A stretch of 64,000 bases of DNA from Lingula anatina (Eukaryota > Brachiopoda > Lingulata > Lingulida > Lingulidae), in assembly GCF_001039355.2 (NCBI RefSeq), contig NW_019775835.1, forward strand, positions 739,155-803,154, in the 5' to 3' direction. Positions within the stretch are counted from its first letter, which is position 1. The number at the start of each line of letters is the position of its first letter. A program made the position numbers and the translations under genes. Shown here piece after piece: positions 49,764-62,600 of the stretch. Under the pieces are notes generated by a model. The model did not search any database, was not told the origin of the DNA, and saw nothing but the letters and a program-made list of their open reading frames with translations.

Positions 49764-52700
49764 TCAGATGGATATCGCCGATTTCTTGTCCCAGTCTGAA
49801 TCAGAACCAGAATTATCCGGCGTTTCTGGTGACATTACCATCTCATCAACAACTGACAATGATAGTATCGACGCCTTCCTGTTGGAGTTGGTTTCAAAAT
49901 GTGAGCTCGTTTCACTGCCAGAACTTTCCTCCTCTAATTCACTCGGCAGGTCTTCAGACGTCATGCCATGACTAGAAATGCTGGTTTGGTACTCGTCGCT
50001 GGTGTACCCGTCAATGGTACTGGCGGCGGGGACAGGAGTGCAAATATCTATACCGCTGGAACTACTGCGACGGCGAGCAACAGCCTTGATTTTGCGACCG
50101 CCAACAGTCCTGGCCTGCTGCTTGACGTTCTCTGTAGACACCATTGGTTTCCTTTCAGTTTCCTCTTGGCTGTTGGTCAACCTGGCAATACGTTTGGCTG
50201 TATCCTTTCGCGCCTTTTTCCTCACCTGATCCGTAGACACATTGGATCTATGCGATCTGTCCGGAACCGTAACATCCAGATAGTCCATGCGTTTGGGAGG
50301 ACCACGGCGAGTTCTCTTCCTTACGTGGTCAATGCTGGACACGGGGCTTTGTGGAATTTGCTTCTTGTCATTCACATTTAGAACGGGGAGTTCTAAATAT
50401 TCCGTCTGGTCTTGCTTGTCTGGCTTGTGTTTGCTTTTCCTCTGCTTCGTTGCAGGCGCTGCGGGTGAGAGCACTCCCTGAAGTGAAGACCTTTTAGCAG
50501 CTTTTGGTGCAAGCTGGACATCTTCGTACAAACACCCGGAGCGTGTTGTGGCCTTTCCAGCATCCTTTTCGCATGGGAGTACACCAGATCCGATTTGAAT
50601 CCCTTTATCTTTGTGTCGAATTCTTGAATAAAGATTTGCAACGGAGTCGATCTCAAACTCTGCCCTACCGATAATGATGATGTTATCGTCGTAGGTAATA
50701 TCTGGATCCAGATTGACTTGGACAGCTTTGCTCAGGATAGACGCAACAGGATTACTATCATTGGATACGTTCTCTACAATGACTAGGGCTTGGTTGATGG
50801 TCCCCGTCGTGTGTGACATAGAAATGAAGCCATTCCCAAACTGCGTGCTTTCGTCAGCGTTCGTTACTAGTCTTGTTTTATCACAATTTTCTTCAGTGAC
50901 TCCACTTGACGAAGTGACGACAACATCAATGGTTGCCGATGCGTTTCCGTTTGTTTGAGTCTCTTCGTTCTTCATTCTCTTTCTAAAGAAATAATTAATG
51001 AGAAATAAATAATAAGAAACAATTAGCAATAGTATTTACTCTTTATATTGAAAAATACCAACCCCATACAATTACAGAGACGAGACGGAATGTGTCACTC
51101 AATCAATTATTAAAAATACATAACGTTTGAAACAAACGACATTTTATTTTGCAGTTGTATATAAAGTATACTCAGGGTCACTTCTGATATCTTTATTGGA
51201 ACATTTTACAAATATTTCAAAGTTTTGTAACTTCGTTTGCTAGATTGGTGAAAAAAGACGAATTCCTTGTAAACACGGTGTCGAGTGAGAAGATACGGAA
51301 ACCAGAAGATTATACCAATGGTTATATTAAAAACAAGGCANAAAATGAATCTATGTAGTGGCAGTGCCACACTATTCATGCTTATATACGTACCTTCGGC
51401 ACCAGAAGAGAAGACCAAGGATTAGAAGGATAAGCATCAAACCGACTATTGCCACACATACTATGATCCAACCTGATATAAAGTAACAACGGAAAATGTA
51501 GATGCCCTGTTCTTTTTCGGTACAAAATGAAAGTTTCAAGTGTCAAAACAAGTTAGGCAATTAGACATTGGAGAAACTAAGAATTTGCGTACATTTATCT
51601 TTAGAGTAGGGGGTAATAACTGTCAAGCATGTCTGTATATACAATCGACTAAAAAGTTATGTACATGTATGGTCTAGTCAAACTCTCACCCAACAATGTA
51701 AACCCCTTTTCCTCTTCTACAATTGCACCAACCGTTGCTGAAAAATATAGGTTCAAAATTGTTCAACATTTAGACGTTATTTACGTTATCTAACATAACT
51801 TTATGCCCTGTATTGTCCAAGATCAAAATTCAATTTACGTTTATATTAAAGGACTGAGAGGGAGGGTTAATTACCATTAGTTGTTGTTGAAAATCTCGTG
51901 GATGGTGTAAAGACAACTGTTTCAGAAATATTGAAAAGAACTCTCGTAGTACTAGCAGTTGTTACTGATCCTTCACTGGCATTTTCTCCTTTTTCGGGAT
52001 GATAACCTGTTGTTTGCTTGAAAGGCCCGATTGGCGTAGGCAGGGTTGTTTCAGAAGACGTGGGCTTAAACGTCGATGGGCTTGTTGTTCGAGTTGGTGA
52101 TGTGGTTGATGACGCTGTTGTGGTCGTAACTGTGGCCTTAGAAGTAAAAGCAGGTGTTCGTGTCAAGGGTGTTGTCGTGGTGGAGATACTCGATGTTGTC
52201 ACGCGTGTTGTCGTTGCTGAAGTAGTCATGGTCGTCGTCGACAAAGTGGTTGTCGGAGGAAAGGATGGTTTTGTGGGGGTAGTTGTGGTTGTCGATGTTC
52301 TAGTGGAACTTGGCGTGGAAACAGTTGTTGTCGTAGGAACTTTTTTAGACAAAAGAGTAGTGATCATCTTTTTAGTGGTAGTGGTGGTGGTGGTGGTGGT
52401 TGTGCTTTTTCCATTGTTATCGGGAATAGGGAAGTTATCACACTCGACGTTCACTGAACCAGACCCCGAAGCTAGCAAAAGAATAAAACACTACAGAAAG
52501 AGGAGGGAAGAAAGTAGTACAAAAAGGGTATTAAACAGATAAATATTTTAATAGAAAGATATACGTATTAATAGAATATTAATAATACAAATAAATCGAT
52601 AAATATATCAAAGAAATAACGAAAACATATGGTATATAACAGTTTGGCAAACATCAAACGATTAAAACAGCAAGTCCATATAAAAGTGACATCAAACCTG

Positions 52701-54350
52701 TATCCTGTTATGTTCAAGACCCTAAATTTTATGCTTACTTTATTTCATGGATTCAGGATATTGATGTTTCGTCCGTTCTTCGAAAAGTACTGGCATGTGA
52801 CACAGTAAACTTACCTTTAAAGTACAACCAGTATCCAGAATGGTGCTCTTTATCGTCGGTGTGGAATTCCAAGTCAAACGTGGGGGCTTCTATGACATCT
52901 GTTGAAAAGCCGCACTTTTTCTTATTATTTATCTTTAGCCAATCGGTACAGGGGTCTTGGAAATGTATGGAGAGGAACAATATTTGAATGTGTATGTTTT
53001 CCCCATTGGTGGACGTCAGTCTGCACTGGCAGTTTATATTGGGTTTGTACTTATTCGGAAAATTTGGACTCATTAAATAACCGGCCTTTGTCTTGAAAGA
53101 GTGGGCTCCGCACATTACAGTAATGTAGCTATCTGTAATAAAAAAAACGTTATGGATTTAGTCCCACTTGTGTCTGACTGGTGGTTGGTTTTGCTGCTGA
53201 CTGACCTTTGGTGCCATTACCACATTACCACCATGTATATTTTGATGGTTGGACAGAGACCAATTGAATATACTCCGGGCCTTACAGGAACAAAAGGTTG
53301 TACGACAAGGACTATGTGTTCTGACCTAAATAATCTAACGCCAAAATTTTAATCAAATCTATGAACATCCTGGCAGAATACCACAAATTGTTATTTCAAT
53401 TCTAGCCCCACTCCGCCAGAAATGTTTTGGTGCCATATTCACGGGGTTGGTTGGCTTATAGTTAGTCAACATTTCATTTAATACCTACAAACAATCAAGC
53501 TCACATACGGCAAGGTGTTGTTTTGTTTTTTCTTTTTTTAAAAAAAATCAAAATTCAAAGCGGAAGCACACAAATTTTGTACTGTTAATATGCAAAATAA
53601 ACATTCTTGAACAGTACCCTAAACAAGATATAGGCCGGTCGATCGGAAATGAATGGTCCATAACAAAGACATGCCATTCCGCACTATCCTCAATTCATCA
53701 CTTTTCAAAAGCGGTTAACAACAGATTTTATAGTTCCTACCTGGGACGCACTGATACTCGATTTGATGATAGTTGGTAAACAGCTCATTGCCACAGGGAT
53801 GCCTCTCGGCTTGGTAAAAACTGCATATGCGTTCCCCAACACAGTACCGTTGTAACAAGCTATTGGATCGAGGCGTGACAACTGTACAGTCGCCTTCATC
53901 AAATTCACAGCCTTTTTTCTTTTTCGATTTTTTGGTAGAAGCGCCAAAGAAATCCCGAATTGGTCGTATTTTGTGTCCTGCGCCGCAGTCAAAATTGAAG
54001 ATATCTCCATGACAGGCCGTTATCATATAGATTGGAAGATCGGGAAGATTTCTGTGAATGTGATTACTGCCTGAAATATTTTGTTTTGAAAAATGTTTCA
54101 CAAGTTTTATTTTCTATATAACAATTTTCCAGTCTCCTTACATAGGTCCAGAAGCCTAAAAATACAGTTGTGTTAACGTTCAATATCATCGAAACTAAAA
54201 ACGTAATTACTACATATGCCCTTTACCATCTTTGAATAAAAAACCTATAACAAAATATCAATATGTATTAAACTCACCATTTACTCTCAAAAAAATAATC
54301 ACCGCAACACCGGACATCATCACCAAGAACCTGAACCGCGATGACTGCAT
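49764..54350 (-). CDS. Type I membrane protein: SUEL lectin, CUB, mucin stalk, long tail
   Basis: Seven exons: 54278-54350, 53741-54070, 52815-53132, 51875-52471, 51690-51737, 51394-51472, 49764-50982 (stop TGA). They sum to 2664 nt (887 residues), every junction in phase. Order: signal peptide 1-24 (FLVMMSGVAVIIFLRV); SUEL/galactose-rhamnose-binding lectin domain about 38-134 (ITACHGD start, several paired Cys, YQCVP end); CUB about 140-240 (CGAHSFKTKAGYLMSPNFP start, GYWLYFKG end); Thr/Ser/Pro-rich stalk about 241-440 with long Thr runs, likely heavily O-glycosylated; membrane segment about 457-478 (WIIVCVAIVGLMLILLILGL); cytoplasmic tail 482-887. Domain-per-exon layout with phase-1 junctions suits exon shuffling. 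Role inferred: cell-surface glycan-binding receptor or adhesion molecule. The combination is not a named family that I recognise. Confidence 0.88.
51341..51341. other. Ambiguous base (N)
   Basis: A single N in the intron before the last exon of the lectin-CUB gene. It does not affect any coding exon. Confidence 0.99.
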
Positions 54351-54772
54351 TGTTGTCTGGTTTCAGCACTTATAGAATGTATGTTTCCTTGCAGAAATCC
54401 GGCCGCACAACAATATGTAAAAATACAAGATCAAATTAAACCTTTACTAAATCGGTTAGCATTTCCTGTGGTTCCATGACTATGCCTATGTGGAGTCAAT
54501 ATGAGTCCGTGTCGCGCCAGATCCTCCCGTATGAATCAACTGTGCCTTTTAGCGTTCTCTGCGACCATCTACGGGCATGCCTCGCGGGCACGTGCGTGCC
54601 GACAACTGTCACTGTAGTATATACATCTATCTACCCGCCATACGCGGGCACAAACTCTTTCTTATGGAATGACAATTGGATTAATCTTTTGGACAAGATA
54701 TGCCAGCCGATTACATAAGGGAGCGTGAAGTGTACGCAGAAAGTGAGAGAAACTACCACAAAAAGACAAAAA

Positions 54773-54976
54773 TCAAATCATGACATTTATTGGACTAAAT
54801 AGACAGCGGCGTCGATCGTACATACATTTTGGAACTAACGCTGGTAAAAGAGGCTTGCTGTTGTAACGAGCTATCCGGTGTTCATTTTCCTCAATAAAAT
54901 TGTGATCAAAGGTAGAAGGTATTAAACTTGCAAGAAATAGCAATGTTTTCATCCATGTTGAACCAATGAGACTCAT
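54773..54976 (-). CDS. Possible small secreted protein, 67 residues
   Basis: An uninterrupted minus-strand frame between the lectin-CUB gene and the PhyH gene. It starts MSLIGSTWMKTLLFLASLIP, which looks like a signal peptide, and the remaining 43 residues hold a Cys pair in KCMYDRRRCLF. An AATAAA overlaps the last codons. No homologue is recognised; a signal-like start in a frame this short can arise by chance, and the gap between the flanking genes leaves little room for a promoter. Confidence 0.3.
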   Translation of the reverse strand: MSLIGSTWMKTLLFLASLIPSTFDHNFIEENEHRIARYNSKPLLPALVPKCMYDRRRCLFSPINVMI

Positions 54977-55174
54977 ACTAACATTTTACCGAATATTCAG
55001 TATCGTATGCATCAGCTACTTAATTAGTACATAACATACTTTATTTGAAGGGGACGGTCATTAATTTGCTCAAAGGTACATTGTTCCTTCATTACGTTGG
55101 GTGAATATTAAATAAAAAGTACCGTTAGTTAGTGCGGCCATATAAATGACAAACCCACGGATCCATTCCACTGC

Positions 55175-55180
55175 TTTATT
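55175..55180 (-). terminator. Candidate poly(A) signal of the PhyH gene
   Basis: AATAAA on the minus strand, 345 bp past the stop at 55525. Confidence 0.45.
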
Positions 55181-55524
55181 ACCAATGAAAAAATGACATT
55201 TAATTACAGTGCACTGAGTCATTTTGTACTACAATTAAGACGTGAGAAAAAAGGAGTAAACTTACTGCAATATGTGAAAGTTACAGTGAGTAGTACAGCA
55301 CGTAGCATAACATAACCGTATTTGAAATGGGAAGGAGAGGTCTTTATGCCACTTGTATGCCACAAATAGATGTAACTTATATCCTGGTCTACTACAAGGC
55401 GCAATTGCACTGTTTCTTGCATTTCAGTAAGTTGGAACCTATGTTGAGGGTACCCTCCTCTTCCAATGCAGGGTCACTGCAGTTCCAAACATTAATGTGT
55501 GTAAAAAATCATGGCCGCCTCATA

Positions 55525-58500
55525 TTAATTAAATCCCCACACTGACTTCAGCTTTTCCATCGTTACTATACCTTGTATTTTTTTATTATCTTCGGTGTAC
55601 AAACCGTACTTGACGTCTACCTCCCCAATATCGCCAACATAGCGAGGGTCAAAGTCTAAATGCGCCGCCTGCCATCTGAGAAAAAAACATCAATTAGTAT
55701 AATACGCCCTTTTCATCAACATATTAAAGAATGGAATACACTGAGCATCAGCAGTGACTTTCTTTCTATAAAGACTTTCCATGCCCAAATTTTTCGTAAC
55801 TTCAGGGCCTAAATAACGCTGGGGTTTAAGTTGAAAGATTTTACATATTTATTAGGCATTATAAAGCCATTTCTGAGCAAAGGATCACCGTTATAGACAG
55901 TGTCTGGGACAATGGAAATATATTATATGGCACTAAAACAACTTCAGATTTGTCATTCACGGCAACCTTAAGTCACAGTTTGTATCTTTATAACATTGTC
56001 AACCCAATATTTTGCTTTTTGAAATCAGGATCCCTTGCAAGTTAAAAACTGCGCATTTAAGTTAAAACTTTACAAACCTCGTATCGCAGCTTATCCTGGC
56101 AAAATGCGTTGTGTTGACAGTGGACATGTGAACTGTCCTGGAAAACAACAGATGCAAACATATTTTATCGGTTTATTTGTTAGTTTCATTCATGTTCAAT
56201 ATTTCTGTGTTTCAGAGATGCTGCCAATGGCATACGACGCAAAAGTCGCCTATGAAATATATAATTTGTTTACTTTCGTGCAGTTGTTACGGTCAGTAAT
56301 AGTTTATTTTACAAGACATCCCTGCGTTAAATGCCCAATCACGTGGTACCCCATACCTCAAGCCAAATATGAGGACATCTCCGGCTTTGAAGTCTGCCGT
56401 TTTCCACTGGCCGCCAAATTTACTTGTGATTTCATAAGGATCATTGGTAAACCATCCAGTACCTAAAATACAGAAAGGCAATTATTTCTATGAATAGATT
56501 TAAAGACAGCTAGGTTTGTTTATAAGTGTTCACGTTTTTTTAATCGCCATTTCACAAATAAGCATTATGATACCAAAAATGTTACATGAACGTTCTTAAT
56601 CAAAGGACAATAAGGTAGTGTCAACTTGAATAGTAAAAAAAAACTTTACAAATGAATAACAACAACAACAATAATAGTAATGATAACAACTCACCAACAA
56701 GGTTAGCCTTTTCGATATCACAAGAGCCATACGTTTCTTGGAAATGTTTGAATCTGCAATGGTGAAAAAAGTTTTTTTCCAAAATGTAGGCCAACTAACT
56801 ACAAAAAAGATATTAAGATAGATTTAAAAAAGAACATGCAAATATTCAAAGGCGTCAGTTCAAAGAAATATACTTTCTGTGTCTCACCCTGGTAATCTAT
56901 GGGACCCCTCACAGACACACAGTGTCCCCATCTCTAAGGTGACGTCACCAATGGGGGTCCACATGGTGTACAACTGGTGGGTGCCACGTGACATGTAAAC
57001 GTAATCGGTGTGCACCCCTGTGTAACCCTCTCGATGGATTGCTCTATTAAGATAAAAAAAGAGGCCACGGGTTAAGCGTGAAAAGAAGTTTATATTATCT
57101 GTATTGATATCGATACCTCCCCTAACCCCATTGCTTATTTAGGCCTACTCATTTTCGATGAGTGCCTAAATTCATTACTGACATAGGTGTCTTCTTGTCT
57201 CCAAATTTAACGTTCACATCATCGACAGGTTTCATAACAGGTGTCCTAAAATTTCACTATTCATAGTTTCACGGCACTATTGTCGCAGTCTAGCAATTAA
57301 TATCATAAACTAAACCCATAGAAGTCAGGTACCAAGTATATGTAGGGAATACCAATATGCACTAACCTCAGCCATTTAAAATCAAAGGTTTTCGGTTCTG
57401 CTCCAATTAATGTCTTAAAGAACTGAAAAGCTGATAAAATAGGAAATAACAGATGATGAAAATTACTATGAGATCCGATTAAAACTGACAATAATTTAGT
57501 GTGTTTTTTAATAGATATTCAAACACTTTTAAACCATCTGCTGTGTAAATTTTTACGTTTTAACTTGCGCTTACTGCTGCACTACTTTTATACCTGATAA
57601 TACATGTAGGTACAACAATTGTTTTAAGCTTACGTCTCCTTCCTTCAATCACTTTTCGAACAGGGTCGCTGTGCGTAATGTTATTCTTTCCCTGTAAAAG
57701 GTTTAGCCCAATTAAAATGCATCCAATTCCATAATCATTTTTGGGGGATTTTTAAAAATTAAGTACATTTAATATCATTTTCTTATTCTTTTGGAAATAT
57801 TAAAAAGTATCTAAAGCACCTATTAAATGTATTCTCATTTTTTTAATGAACATTTCAGCTTGCTTTGGTATTTTTATCAAAGATGGTTTGATTTATTACT
57901 GATGGTCATTTACGATATCCGTGTGTGACCAATATTATAAGATTTATATTCAGTGTTTTAACACTTATATTATGAACAAGGGTTTTGTGCCTTAACCCCA
58001 CCCTCACCACCGTTTTTAAAACTTTATCACCTCCATAAACGGCACACATCCTTTTCCACAGCGCGGGTTGAGAACACCATCTTCTAAGGGGTACTCTGTA
58101 GACAGTTTGTCCTCGCCAAGATCTTTGATATACCGCAGAACTGCAAGCCTTGCATCTAATACCTCTTCTCGGGAATGGAGGCCTCGGATAAAGAGATACC
58201 TAAAAGATATACAAAACATAGGGGCCTACATTTTATCTTTTAAGTGTTTGCGGCAGTGCATCTACATGTAACGATTTCTACGATTCCATTACCTCGCTAT
58301 AGCTACTATTAGGCGGCGATCAGCTCTATCATAAGCAAATGTATACCGTCACATACGTATCGGCCAGGATTTGGTGGACGGGGGTAGGTTCCCTTTGTAT
58401 TCTTAACCTCAGGTGCGCAAAACGAAACAAACAAAGGAATCAAGTGTGGTTGTCAATATTAACACATTATACCTACCCCTGATTGTGAAACTCCTGTCTT

Positions 58501-58631
58501 AACAGCTCCACATCCCCCAGCAGGTGGTTGGAGTCTTTGAGCTCCTGGAGGTAGGGGGAGGGAAACTCTACCTCCCTAGTTCCTAGTTTGACTATCCTCG
58601 GTTTTGAGGCAGAACGCGCATCTGTCGCCAT
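55525..58631 (-). CDS. Phytanoyl-CoA dioxygenase family Fe(II)/2-oxoglutarate oxygenase
   Basis: Nine exons: 58477-58631, 58031-58199, 57634-57691, 57367-57430, 56888-57043, 56695-56753, 56357-56462, 56078-56137, 55525-55675 (stop TAA). They total 978 nt (325 residues), all in phase. The product has the PhyH fold signature: YLFIRGLHSREEV near residue 52, VHTDYVYMSRGT with the iron ligands His160 and Asp162, EMGTLCVCEGSH, KAGDVLIFGLRTVHMSTVN with the third ligand His259, and Arg270 in the H-x10-R position that binds 2-oxoglutarate. All catalytic residues are present, so it should be active. No signal peptide or clear peroxisomal C-terminal tripeptide (it ends WGFN). It is not the usual PHYHD1 or PHYH by its N-terminus. 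The substrate cannot be told from sequence. Confidence 0.92.
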
Positions 58632-59656
58632 TACATTTACATGTAGTTATCTAGAACGCGTGCATATGAAGGTCACAGCTGGTGAGTCTGTGAAGGTAGT
58701 TTGTTTACTTTGATAGAGAGTCACACAGTGTCTTATGTACAATAATGTGCACGTAGATGCTTGATAAGATTTTGAGCGCCGCATTCTAAATCAGAGACGT
58801 ATCCAATAAGAAATTTACCAGTCTTTTAATGTCCTTGCCAATAAGGCAGCACGACGACAGAAATTTAATTGAAGCACATCTTTATAGAAGTGACATGCAG
58901 ACATATTTAATATTTAAGTATAGTGAGTTTTATTGCTAGAGGGACAATAGATGGTGGCATTTATCTTATTGACCACGATTAAAGTCGGGTGTATTTCCTG
59001 GCCGTGACAAAATGACATATTAAGCTGTACTGGGATCCCCGATGCAATTAACTTTCTTGGGTTGTCTCCCAGTCATGTTAATGTTACATCTCTTAATTCT
59101 ATAACTCATCAACAAACTATCCTAAACATTCCCATTTGACAATCATTTACATAAGTCAAGTATTGAGCATTTGAAAGATTTGCATCAGAGGACCAGGAAT
59201 CCAGGAATAGCCGATGAAATTGGTATAACATGTAATGACACACACACACACCAAACAAGGTCATTCCCATTAAATTCATTACAACTAGTCATATCGATTC
59301 GAAAATTGCCCTCAAGTAATTTTTTTTCTGGATTTCTTACAAAATAAGTATGTTACTATGGATACGTAGTACCCGGTACTTGCTAAAATAGCAACAGCCT
59401 TTTCACTTGGATCACATGGCATGTGATTAATTATTATTATTATTCATCAATGCATCAATTATTATCATTCACATTAGAATTATATATAAAAAAATAATTA
59501 ACATGCTGAACAAACTGTAAAACCGCTCTTGTAGGTACTTGCGAATATTCTTAAATGATCCCGTGAATAATAAAGAACTACAACAAACATTCATATAAAT
59601 ATAACAAATAATAATAAATAAGTTTTCATATCAAAATGCTGTATGTTATACAATAT
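58632..59656. other. Spacer between the PhyH gene and TADA2A
   Basis: About 1 kb holding the PhyH promoter region and the TADA2A 3' UTR. I see short ATT runs near 59430 and no open frame of note. No canonical AATAAA for TADA2A was found close to its stop. Confidence 0.6.
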
Positions 59657-62600
59657 TTAGCCATCCCCAGCAGCAGGTAAGGGTTCTTTGTTAAGTAGGC
59701 CCTCAGCCACCAGAAAGTCATAAATTTTCCTTGTTTTATTTACATCGATCTTTATCATTTGCCTCGCCTGGGCTAATTTGAGGCAGCCATGTTTTCTGCA
59801 TTCATTAACCAGTAGAGTCTTAAAATCCAGGAATGCTTGAGGTACTAAACGTACTGATGCACACATCTGTAAACAATAAAGGGAAATTGTTATATGATTT
59901 GCACCAAAACACAATGATAACTCTTGGATCAATTTACAGAGAATGTCAAAGAATAATCTAACAATCTGAATTAAAATCGATAAGAGTACAAGGGTTTCTC
60001 TTCGTACAAATGCCATACCTCTTTTTCTCTTGGCAAAAGCTTGTCATATCCTGGCATACCAATGATATCCAGAGGTGGGGCACTTTTCCGTGCTGAAGAA
60101 ATATTTAAAAAAACATTGTATTATTGAGGCTGGTAGATGAAAACTTTTTAAAATGTTCTTTTGGCTATATATGTTATGAGAAATGTTAATAAATGGACTA
60201 CTTGTAGGGTTTTGGTTCTTTTGTTCTTTCTGCTCTCTCTAGTTCATTTCTAAATAGCCTGTACTTATGCCTCAAAGATATGTTTTATTGCCTAAACTAT
60301 CTCATAATTTTCAATTTTAGAAAAGGGCAAAAATGTAAGGAAGGTACATGTAAGTGACCACTTGGTTTAAGCCTAGAGCAGTCTTCAAAATATTCTATTT
60401 TGGTGATGGTTATGAAACAGAAACGTGAGCTAACACTGGCCATACATTGATAAATTTGTGTAACTTCTCACATTATACCTTGACTTGAACAAATTTTCCA
60501 GCTCTATCGTCCCTGTGTTTTAGAGTCTACGATATTTTAGTTATTTGTGAAAAGCATGGTCTTCAGTCTATATCTGAATAACTTACATGCATTAGGTAAA
60601 GTGACAGGAGCCCCTCCCAAAGCAGCCTGCCTCTGCAACCACTGCTGAGTAGCCGACTCATCCTGCCAAACAAAAATGATTATTTATAACTTGTCTAAAA
60701 TTAATATTCTACCTATATCATACAACATCTAGACTTTGTGTCCATATAATACTTTTTAGGGTAAAATGCAATAGGAAAGGCATACTACAACTTCTATGGC
60801 AATCATCTTTATGGCCAAACAAATTTCATTTTATTCTAACTAGCTTGACCTGTTACAAATTTTTTCGAGCTCTGACTTACTTTTAAATTGCTCAAAACAT
60901 TAGTGAGTGCATTTCTCCTCTCTTTAGTCTGATCCTGAGATGTTTTGAGGTTTCTGTACAGCCTTGCTGATCTGAGCCGCGTGATGCCTGCATGCCTGTA
61001 CTCCTGAAGTCTCTTGATCTCCTGACGTAACTCAAGTTCATCTGCAAAACACATTAAATTTTTTCTGCCTTTAACCTTTATTGAGTCATTTTTGTCATAA
61101 TTTATTATACAGTGTCTACAGTGTAAGATTTCCTTCCTTGCTTCACTACATCCTGGCTATGGGCATAGCAATTAAAGAATGTAGGACATTTCTGAAAAAT
61201 GTACTTACAATGGAGTCCTTCCAGGTATTTGTCCCATTCATATGGTGAACACACTTTTAACATACTCCTGAGCCCTTCTACCCAGCTGCGAATGGTTGCA
61301 TCAAATCTTCTGCTCTGAGCTAGAAAGATACCAAAAAGTGTCACTGTACCATTTGATGATAATGCCTCCCTAAATGGAAAAACATCTTAAATGTTGAGAA
61401 AAATAAATAAACAAAAAGAGACAATGTATTTTTTGACAGTTTGCAGTATAATTTTGAATAGGGTGTAAGGTTTACCTTGAAGCTTTTGAAGATTGATAAG
61501 GCCATAGTTTCTCACTATTCTGAAATTAAAACACAATACCAAACAACGTAAATTACTGACAGAATGGAAAAAGTAAGATTTACAAAGATATCACTGAATT
61601 ACATTAAAAATATTCATGTCCTTCAGTATAAGCATCAAAGTCAAACTATTTCTACCTAATTTATGGTGGACTGAATTTCACTATTTTATTTCACTATTTA
61701 CTATTCTAGGGGCAGGAGGATACCATAAAAGCTTAAAAAATAAAAACACCTGTATTGTTGTAAAAAATTGCATATGCACTAACCTTTTTCTTCTCTGTCT
61801 TTCTTTCAAGCAATGCCAATAAATATCAAGGACTGAAATCTTCAATTCTAAAACACGTAACATGCAACATATCAATAAAAAAAATACTTCATGAATAGCA
61901 ACACACTTTCTCTAAACAATCTAAAGTAGATTCCTATCTAGATTACAATACAAAAGCTTTGTATTAAAGAATTACAATAACCCATTCCAAGTTTCAAACA
62001 AACTTTCAAAAAACTTTATAAAGCTCCACTTGCCCTTGTCTAATTCCCCATCTGTCTCTGTGAACTCCAGTTCTCTCAGGTCTGTCTCAGCATAGTTGTT
62101 GTACTCGGTGGTAAAATCGCCCCTGGCAGCCAGGTACCCAGCCATCTCGGTGTACGACAGAGAGGCAACAGCAGGCCGAGGAGGGTCTTCACACACTACC
62201 ATAATGCAAAGTGTATATGAGTAAATGAGTACTATCTGATCACAAGGTGTGCTAGTAGTTCAAAATCAAGAATTTAATTCAATTTTAATTTTGTATACTA
62301 TTTTAGATGCCCCTGATATCAGAGGGTTGTGAATGAGCACTTAATTATTTTGACAATAGAAAGGGGGCATACATATTTATTAAATCTACATTGATGATAA
62401 TTAAGTCTTAAATGCCAATGTTAATAGACAGAGAGACATAATTAATAGACTTACTTTTATATGTAACTGGTGCAGGGTGCATGCTTATCATAGGGTCCTC
62501 CAATTCTGTAGCATGAGAAATAAGAAGCAAACCTAATTATTTATTCTCGTATATTGAATAAACATTTAAAACAATAGTGAACGAATCTGTTAATAAAGGT

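Noticed and set aside
49968-50381. 137-codon plus-strand open frame
   Set aside because: Antisense to the cytoplasmic-tail exon at 49764-50982, which has full splice and domain support.
52018-52542. 174-codon plus-strand Val-rich open frame
   Set aside because: It is the antisense shadow of the Thr-rich mucin exon of the lectin-CUB gene.
56035-56466. 143-codon plus-strand open frame
   Set aside because: Antisense to two PhyH exons and the intron between them; no independent support.
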